Positions 56,504 through 64,000 of a stretch of 64,000 nt of DNA are shown here, one piece after another. The notes beneath the pieces are model-generated. The model did not search any database. It saw only the letters and a program-made list of their open reading frames with translations, and was not told where the DNA came from. Source of the stretch: Cladophialophora immunda (taxonomy: Eukaryota; Ascomycota; Eurotiomycetes; Chaetothyriales; Herpotrichiellaceae); the NCBI RefSeq assembly GCF_000835495.1, contig NW_015622547.1, positions 3,472,001-3,536,000 on the forward strand. Reading direction: 5' to 3'. Position 1 is the stretch's first letter. Each line of letters begins with the position of its first letter. Made by a program: the position numbers and the translations under genes.

Positions 56504-59495
56504 GAAGAAAGATGGCGTGCCGCAACAAGGACAGGGAACATCGAGTCTCCTCTTCGAGGTGTAGTAGACCGCTCAACGGAGAGTGAGCAGCCCCGCGACA
56601 GGGTTAAGAATGAGGTGATATACTTGGTGTCTGATGCATCGACTCTCAGTAGAAGGATCAACTCAGAAGGATGTCGAGGTGCCGAGGGTTGCTGGCTAGA
56701 AACCTGACAAGGCACTGACGGGACGTTCGAGACGTTCGGGAGTGCGAAGAATTGAAGCCAAATCTGCCGGTATCGGTGGAAAACGGTCTTTGACACTATT
56801 TGCGGATTGTCGCCGTGATGATCAAGGATACGCCTGTCAGAAGAGAAGAGAATTTGGAATATGACCGCAGAGTTAGAGGATCGCAAAGCCTTTTTCAACA
56901 GGGAGAACGGGGAGTCAAAGAAGGACGAGAATGAGAATGTCGGGGTTGAAGAAAAGAATTCCGGCTGAAGCGGAGAAGGTGAAGGAGAACAAGAACCAGC
57001 AGGTCAAAGTAACGAACTGCACGGAGTGCAGTTGTGAAGAAGTAGATGGTAAGGTTCCGGGTGATGAGAGAAGAGATGCAGCAAAAGTGTATGCAGTGCT
57101 GCAGGGAAGATGCTTGGACCAATAACGATAGTGAGGACTCCCCTCGCTCTGGAGATCGTTCAATGGGAACAAGAAGGAGGTGGATAAAGGATCCAAAAGT
57201 TTGCCTTTGGCCTCTTGCCAGGCTTCCCGCTTCTGACAGGATGGCGGGAGTAGTTCTGACGGCCTTGGATGGATTGAAATCAGTACGAGGGGCCTAGCTC
57301 GAGACTGCCAGCCCTAATTGCTTTGACCATGCCATGATTCATGGGGGCCAGGGCCTTGATGCAAATGAAAGGAATACCTCGTATAGCGTCATGGTCGATG
57401 GCGGATTTGCCAATCTGGGCAGCTCAATTTGAGAACGTGCCACATGATGCAAGAACGGAGGAGAAGCGAACGAAAGCGAGAGCGAGAGCGGGACGAGAAT
57501 CTCGATTATCAGGCATACAACCCGCCTTCACGACAGAGTGGGTTGAAAGTGCGGATGATGACAATGCAGATAGCCGGTCAAAAAAAGAGCATGCCCATCT
57601 TCGATGAACGGGAACAAAGCAAAACGATGAATGAAGACTTTGAAACACGCGAAAGAGCAAGAAGCGGACGAGGATCGACTGACCTTTGCGAAAGAGCCAC
57701 TAGGGGGTCCAGCCAGTGCCAACAGGAACAAGGCAGAATGCCTGCGCCATGCCAGGGGTACGGGGGAGGCTGGAGATGGGATTGGATCCAGCCACGAACT
57801 CCTGGCCACGCCCCCTCACCCTGGCTCCAGATCGTCAGGAACAAGACAACACCATCGGCATGGTCGGATGCCTAAAGATGGACCAATGTGGAGAGTCAGT
57901 GGATAGCAGACCAGCACTTCGAAACAGACACCTCAGAGGGTAGGAAGACCAAGGGAAGGGTGGCAGGCCGATGCCGACGAATTGGCAACTGGACTCTGCG
58001 ACTTGTACGTACTGCAGCCTCCCCCTTACTTCGTATTTCGGGCAGCCACCTCCAAGACGACGAATGGACTGCATCTCCAAACATGATTGGTACACCTTCT
58101 TCGACCAGATGATGGCCTTGTGCCCATCCGACAAGACGCGCTTGAGGCGTCGACCGTGAGCACGGGCGCGGCAGATCCCTCGTCGCTAAAAATTGCCAGG
58201 GGTATTGTCGAGAGCAGTGCGGGTGGGTGGCATGCTTGATCCATTGAGGTGACCCCAAGGGCCATGCTGCAGTGGCTGCTCCACCAACTTGAAACAGCCC
58301 AAAAGGTGGGTGGATGTGCTGGCCACGTCTGGTCCTCCGAAAAGACGTGATTGTGTCCTCGCCTCTTCGCCAAAAAGTCCATCGGCTCTCTTTGCTCCGT
58401 TGTCCTACTCTTCTATGTTTCCCCCTAGCTATCTGCACTCACCGCACCTCGCCAAATTCCTTGGACGAAGGAAATGCACTGTCTGAACCGGCGAAAGGAC
58501 GTGTTTCGAGAGATATCAAGTAAACTCGTGGCCATGGATTAGCGTTGCGCGGCTCAGGCGTCCCGGAGAATAAGCCTGACTGTGCTCGTGTTCATGGTCG
58601 ATTTCTTGGTGTTCAATTTTGAAACGAGATTGATCAAGAGATACGCGGGCTGTCGGTCCGAGACGAGGTGTTTCGCTGATAGCAGAAATATGCCGCCCGT
58701 GTTGAAACGGACAAGGACACCGAGCAGATAACCTGGCGAGATGGAGACCTGTCGAGGCTCGTGGCATGGCTTGTTCTTGACTCTCGAGGACTAGGTACGT
58801 GGTAGGGGCGCGCACCCAGACACGTGAGACACTGGTGACATGCCGACGAGCCTCTTCAAACGGTAGTACGGTGGTGACGGTGTAGTTCTTGGTTGAGGGA
58901 CGAGCATAACCTGCACGGTACCTAGCTCGTCAGATGAGTCTGCGGCCCGTTGTCGCGACACTGACATCGCACCCTTGACTTGTGCTCAGAGTCTGGCAGG
59001 CACTTTCTTCAGAGTCGGAAGCGGACTTGGAACAAATTCCGCCTGACGACCAGAGTCTTTCGTAGCCAAAGAAGCAGGCGGACCGATGGGTGGATGGGGA
59101 GTCGATCTCACAAACCGGATTCACCGAGGATTCACACCGCACCCAAAATAATTCCCACTGCGACCCTTCACCGTCGCCTCAGCCGCGCAGGGCAACCATC
59201 ATAATAACTGAGATCTACATCTACCTTCTCGCCACATTTCTCCGTTGCAGTCTGCATCTCTGTACTGTACCAGGAATTTGGTACATTCATACCTTCCTTC
59301 AAGATGTCACGTCTACGCCTGCGGTGACACAATACCCTCTCGCTGTTCAATCTCGTTTTCTAGGCTGTCGGAAACCGATCACTTTGTGTTGCCAGCCCAC
59401 CCCCGCAATTTTGCAATATTGACGTATTTTCCCTAGGTTCAAATTGCAATACAGCAATAGTACCCATTCACGTTGGAAACCGTTTGATTTCCACC
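56504..59495. other. Large gene-free stretch, 2992 bp, divergent
   Basis: This is the longest gap of the window, between the single-span protein (minus) and the histidine phosphatase (plus). Both strands hold open frames up to about 180 codons (for example 57896-58438 minus, 57429-57875 plus) but none has a recognisable domain or convincing splice set. It may hold long 5' UTRs, a noncoding RNA or a gene I cannot recognise. Confidence 0.4.
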
Positions 59496-61446
59496 ATGGG
59501 GAAACAGCCAGCCGTAGTCTTGGTCGTACGGTATGACCACATCCCATGTATCTTTTCTGGCATTCGAACATCGCTGCTAATTCTGTGACAATAGTCATGG
59601 TGCCCGTCTTGATCAGGCTGATCGGAATTGGGCAGCCACCGCCGAAGCCCCCTACGACCCTCCTCTATCCTATGGTGGTTGGATTCAGTGCCAGTCCTTG
59701 GGTCTGAGAATCAACAATGAACTACATAATCTCGACAAACAATCCAAGCCCCAAGATGATGGCAAGGCGGATGGAGCGCGAGAGACCCAACCACGCAAGA
59801 GGCGGAAGATTATTATCCACAGTTCGCCATATCTGCGATGTGTCCAGTCTTCTATTGCAATTGCTGCTGGCATACAACATCCTCAAAACCACTCTAGACC
59901 ACGCAATAAGTCGCGCCAACTCTCTGCCCGCTCTAATATCTCTCCGATGGATGAGGCGCAGGGCGCGGCAGCGGACTCGGGCGATGGTGACCAAGGGTCT
60001 CTCGAGCGTGTTATCAGCAAAGACAAAGGAGACACGAACCGCCTTGGGTACAATACCTGCAAGCTGCGTATTGATGCATTTCTAGGGGAATGGCAAACAG
60101 CAAGCTATTTCGACGAGGGCTCTTCTCCTCCACCTTCCGCTGTTCTTGTCTCACAGGCCAAGATGGGCTTACAAACCCTACAAGAAGAGATTAAGGGTGC
60201 CGATCTCTCTGGCTCTTTGGCTTTCAACTTGCCAACGATCGACATGGAAGAGGGAGAAACTGAAGCTGCGTCCATACCAGTCCATGAAAAGACCGGTTTG
60301 CGGGCCATGGCAGCCGTTGGCCATTCTCTTCCGAAGCGACCACGCAATATCTCATTTGGGACCGAATTGGCCAATGGTGCTCGGATATTGAACAGAGCTC
60401 TCCAGGGGCCCGTGGGGTATAGCCCTCCCATGCCAAATTATGCAATTGGGTCGTCGGACAAAATTCCCCCAGGATTTGTGGCCCATGCGCGAGATTCCTG
60501 TGTTGAAATCGACCGTCAATGGGACAGTCAAAATGAGCCACTTGACTGGGGTGATGGCGGGCCCTTTGACGAGGATTGGGGTAAAATGCACCGGAGGTTT
60601 CGCAATGGTCTGCAGAAAATGATCGCATTCTATGAGAACCAAGCCGGTGCAGATGCCGAGGATAGTGACCAGCAGGAGGATGACGAAGATCTCGTGGTCA
60701 TCTTGGTTACCCACCAGGCTGGCTGCAATGCTCTGATCAGATTGCTGACAGCCGCACCAGCCTTGCGTGACGTAGGCCTGTCCTCTTTGTCTATGGCTGT
60801 GAGGAAAGAGACTCGACAAGCTCCTCCGGAACCGTCATCCCCAACACGCAGAAGAGGATCTCTGGATTTGGCCATATCAGAGGATTACGACATGAAAATC
60901 ATAGCCTCTACCGAACATCTCCGTGGCGCATCCAATCCGCTAGGGTTGAACTCGCCTCGACTTGGAAAGTCGCCGGCATTTGCCAGTCGTCGAGCGGTGG
61001 GAGCCGATTCGCCAGAAGGATTCAGTCTAGGAGAGTCAATGGCACCACGCGGCTCCACATCGATGATGCCTGGTAGGAGCATAAGTCAGCGATCTCATGC
61101 TGCAGACGCGACGGACTCCTCCGAGCCTCCTACAGGACTCTGGCGACGAGGAAGTCGGTACTCCCGCGACGAGACGACCGAGTCGTCGAGTGATGCTTTT
61201 ACAACGCCAAGTTCGCTGAGTGTTGGGCGATCAGAAAGTATACAAGAGGAGTTCCCTCTCTGGAACGGGAGCGGCAGCGGCAGCGGAGCGAAGACTGTGG
61301 TCAGGGTCAGTGACGAGAAATCAGGCTCTCCCCTCTTGCCTGTTCGCAGTGCGAGTCAAGCTGGGCTTTGGGGCGGTGAATCTTCGATCAGGAGAGAGAG
61401 GAGCCCTGGGAAGAGACGATGGACTGCCGTTGAGAGATCCCCGTGA
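59496..61446 (+). CDS. Histidine phosphatase superfamily (phosphoglycerate mutase-like) protein
   Basis: Two exons (59496-59530, 59595-61446) give about 628 aa. Splicing creates the catalytic motif RHGARLDQADRNW, and a second His is in VVILVTHQAGCNALIRLL; IIIHSSPYLRCVQSS is the matching arginine-containing block. The phosphatase core is interrupted by polar inserts and followed by a disordered C-terminal 250 residues with Ser, Arg and Pro. The closing part has phosphorylation-type RRGS, SPTRRR and SPGKRR motifs. Fungal homologues of this layout are mostly uncharacterised; members act on phospho-proteins or small phosphates. The ATG sits in a CCACCATGG context. Residues of the RHG triad are intact, so activity is possible. 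Confidence 0.85.
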
Positions 61447-61697
61447 GAGTAGAAGCTCACCGAGACCGGGGAGGACAGGAAGTAGGAGGACGCTCTTGGA
61501 CGCCCCTCTCGAGATATCCGGAAGCAGATAATGTAATATGATAATGACACATCGCTCGCTCAAGACACGAGATGGTGTTTTTGGCGGGGTTTCATGATGC
61601 ATTTCACTTGTGTTCACCTCCGACATTCGTTGATCTCGCTGTGTAGACTGGGGTGTACGCCCCCAGAGATGGCCCATGCTCTTATCTATGTACGTGC

Positions 61698-62881
61698 TCA
61701 TGTCACCTTCTTGATAAACGCCGATATCTTCTCTGCCACGATGTCAAAGGCCTCTTCGGGCAAATAGTGCCCATAGCCGTCTCCCACGCCGTGTCCTTCA
61801 TAATCTACTCCTGGGGCCACCCAGCCCTTCCACACGCCCTCGACGTCAATCCGCGCCCCCAACTTAGCTTTACTGAACATGACGAGCAGCGGCACGCTGA
61901 CTTTTCTGCCAGCCTTCTGATCCTGGTCTTGTTCCGTCGCTTCTGGGGCCGCGCCAGCCGCGTAGTCTAGAGCAGAGTAGTAGATGGTATCTCTGTCACT
62001 GAACAGGCCCGCGTAGATGTCGAGGGCGTCGTGCGACGAGATTCTCTCCAGCGCTTTCGGGTTCGGGCCCGAGATGCGCGTGTGCGCCCCCCTCGCCCAG
62101 TTGCCGCCGCCGAACGCGGAGATCATCTCGGTCGCCAGGTCTGCGTTGGCCAGCAGTGGCCAGTGAAAGTACCCCTGGCATATGGCCGGGTCGGAGAAGG
62201 CGGTCCACTGTTCCTTGGTCGGGATGATGTCGAGCAGGATCGTGCCGGGGACGGTCAGATTCAAGTCCTTGTAGAGGGCGGGAGAGGACTGGGCCGGGTG
62301 GGAAAAGTCGACCGAGAGGCGGTGGCTGATTCGCGCGCCGCGATCGTGGCCGCCTAGGATGACCCGTCTTGGTGAGGAGGCTGTTTTGGTTTTGAAGACG
62401 TCCGCGAGGGCCTCTAGCAATACGGTGCCAACGGCCCGCTTGGTATTGGAGGCCGGGTCGCGGATTGGCGTTGAGATGCCGTACCCTGGAAGTTCAGGTA
62501 CGAACAAGGAGACCTTGCCTTGGAGAAGCGGAACGACCTGTTGAAGTGGTAAGTCAAACGATGTTGGTGATTGAGCCCAATGTCATGCCCGGTGAGGCTG
62601 CATATGGTGTGTGGGCAAGGCTGTGGCGGGTGAGGGGAAGGGGGGGAAAACCGACATGACGCCATCTGAAAGCAATAGTCAGCGCTGGTAACCAGCTACA
62701 AGAGGGAGTAGAAGCCTCACTCATAAGCAGATTGGGGATAGCCATGGATCAGGGTCAGTATAGGGGAGTCAGAGCCCAAGTCAGAAGTGTAGCTATGGAC
62801 CTCTGAGCCAGAAGATGTCTTCGTGACATTGTGAGTGAGTTTGAGGTCGGCGTAGAGAGACTGCGTCTTTGCTGCTGCCAT
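61698..62881 (-). CDS. Alpha/beta hydrolase, epoxide hydrolase/haloacid dehalogenase-like fold group
   Basis: Three exons (62881-62721, 62665-62656, 62537-61698) give about 336 aa. Exon 2 is a 10-nt microexon encoding the WRH of the family block HGYPQSAYEWRHVVPLLQG; without it the frame is broken. The nucleophile elbow is GGHDRGARISHRLSVDF with Asp as nucleophile, and the catalytic His is in GDGYGHYLPEEAF. PELPGYGIST is also typical. This Asp-nucleophile branch covers soluble epoxide hydrolases and fluoroacetate-type dehalogenases; the substrate is unknown. The second donor (GTCGGT) is weak, so the microexon model rests on frame and motif continuity. It is convergent with the histidine phosphatase gene. 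Confidence 0.82.
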
Positions 62882-63756
62882 GGTTGATTAAGCAGGGTCA
62901 ACTTTATGAAGGATCTTACTACTATGTAGCGAACAAAGAGTCCTGAAGAGAGGAAGAGAGTCACGGCCTTATACGAGTAGTATCCTGCGCGCACAGTCCT
63001 TATATGACTCACCTTGTTCCCCAATAGTATACTCCCTACTCGGCCTACCAGATCCTGTCTAACAGCATACGATTGCGACAATTACTAAACTGGATTGCTC
63101 GGTACTTTGTCTTCGGAAGAATATCCTATTACGCCTGTAACCAGTAGGGAAGTCACGGGTATCGTCGGGCGAGACCGAGGATGAGGGCGAGGATGAGTGC
63201 GAAGGGGCGGTTGCAGCCCAGAGGCGACAAGGGGGGGAGGGCTGTAGGCATCCTAGACCCCTAGCTGCAGGTTCGGGGGGGCCACGGGGGGTAAAGGTTC
63301 CATCCAACTCTAAGTCACCAGGCTGGCGCGTCAACAAGACAAGGCCGAGAAACAGGGAAGAAAAAACCAGGGTGTTGCTGCAGGCACGTCTGGCACTTTG
63401 CATCTGCACCGCGCGTGTGTGCCTGACACCCTTGCCCACTTCTAGTTCATGCTGTGTCTCCAACCAAAGCGGAAATCTCGTTAACAGCATCCACGGAACG
63501 CTCGCCGTCGAATATCGTACTTGGACTGCGCTCTCATTTCTGGCCATCTGTCTCTCTCTCTCAGTTCGAATCTGCCAATCGCGGCCGATCCGTCAACATT
63601 GGGGCGGCGCGACCCTGAATTTGCCCTGTTTACCACTTTGACCCGCGCAGTCGGGCCAACCCTTCACAGAACTGATGCTTTCCTCCTGGCCAGATTGACA
63701 CCTTCGAGTCTTGAATAAAACATGGCGTATGCTACAGCAAACCACACCTTCTGAAC
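62882..63756. other. Divergent promoter region, 875 bp
   Basis: This stretch lies between the hydrolase (minus) and kinesin (plus). It contains G- and C-rich runs around 63181-63300 and pyrimidine-rich tracts before the kinesin start. No gene is recognised. Confidence 0.45.
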
Positions 63757-64000
63757 ATGTCGGCGCTGACCACAAATTATAGTTCTGCCGCAGGGAGTAG
63801 CGGAGGCGGGAACAACATCAAAGGTGAGACCTCGTCCTCGATCTCCTTCGGCGAGCGTATAGTTCAATCCCTCGCTGACTTCCTCTATCAGTTGTTGCCC
63901 GTTTCCGTCCTCAGAACAAAGTCGAACTCGCAAATGGAGGCCAACCTGTTGTCCAGTTCACGGGCGAGGACACGGTCCAGCTTCAGGTAACGTGCCCCCC
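63757..64000 (+). CDS. kinA: Conventional kinesin heavy chain (kinesin-1), 5' end only (partial)
   Basis: The first exon (63757-63823) and second exon (63892-63986) are inside the window; a GTAACG donor at 63987 leads to an exon beyond the edge. The 68-nt intron has a GTGAGA donor, CTGAC branch and CAG acceptor. Spliced, the protein reads a Ser/Gly-rich start, then NNIKVVARFRPQNKVELA and VVQFTGEDTVQLQ, the beginning of the kinesin-1 motor domain. VVARFRP is the first beta strand of the motor. Conventional kinesin carries vesicles toward microtubule plus ends in hyphae. Without removing the intron, the frame runs on to a TAA and hides the gene. Confidence 0.93.

Overview
The window is nuclear DNA of a filamentous ascomycete (Pezizomycotina). 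Nearly every gene is cut by short GT-AG introns, mostly 46-80 nt, with a CTGAC/CTAAC-like branch point 10-25 nt before the acceptor. The families present are typically fungal: Zn2Cys6 and Fungal_trans_2 regulators, many MFS sugar transporters, a GPI-anchored cysteine-rich protein, RAD6 and conventional kinesin. The richness in sugar transporters and dehydrogenases would suit a black-yeast-like member of Eurotiomycetes/Chaetothyriales, but that placement is inference. No rRNA, tRNA, CRISPR array or intact transposon was found. I derived the gene models by hand from splice signals and reading-frame continuity.

Left part, 1-47 kb, is accessory metabolism. 1-5.6 kb holds the 3' end of a FAD monooxygenase, a transcription factor with two tandem Zn2Cys6 clusters, and an MFS sugar transporter. 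6.2-11.6 kb holds two neighbouring regulators without a zinc cluster. 12.3-14.7 kb is a secreted M28/glutamate carboxypeptidase-type peptidase. 15.5-30.8 kb looks like a sugar/polyol module: dihydroxyacetone-synthase-like transketolase, butanediol-dehydrogenase-like zinc alcohol dehydrogenase, a Zn2Cys6 regulator (TF1), two MFS sugar transporters, an SDR polyol-type dehydrogenase and a dimeric alpha/beta-barrel protein. 31.9-44.7 kb looks like a peroxisomal acyl-CoA module: two crotonases (C-termini AKL and GKL), a GFA-domain protein, a monocarboxylate-type transporter, a zinc-free MDR oxidoreductase ending in SKL, a Zn2Cys6 regulator (TF2) and a 4-coumarate-CoA-ligase-like enzyme ending in ARL. 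TF1 and TF2 are paralogues with matching intron positions. The same exact 14-bp element lies in three promoter regions belonging to the two modules.

Right part, about 47-64 kb, is mainly conserved or housekeeping: a fungal membrane protein, a GPI-anchored protein, bleomycin hydrolase, the RAD6 ubiquitin-conjugating enzyme, a mitochondrial-type acetoacetyl-CoA thiolase, a single-span membrane protein, a histidine-phosphatase protein, an epoxide-hydrolase-like alpha/beta hydrolase with a 10-nt microexon, and the 5' end of a conventional kinesin heavy chain.
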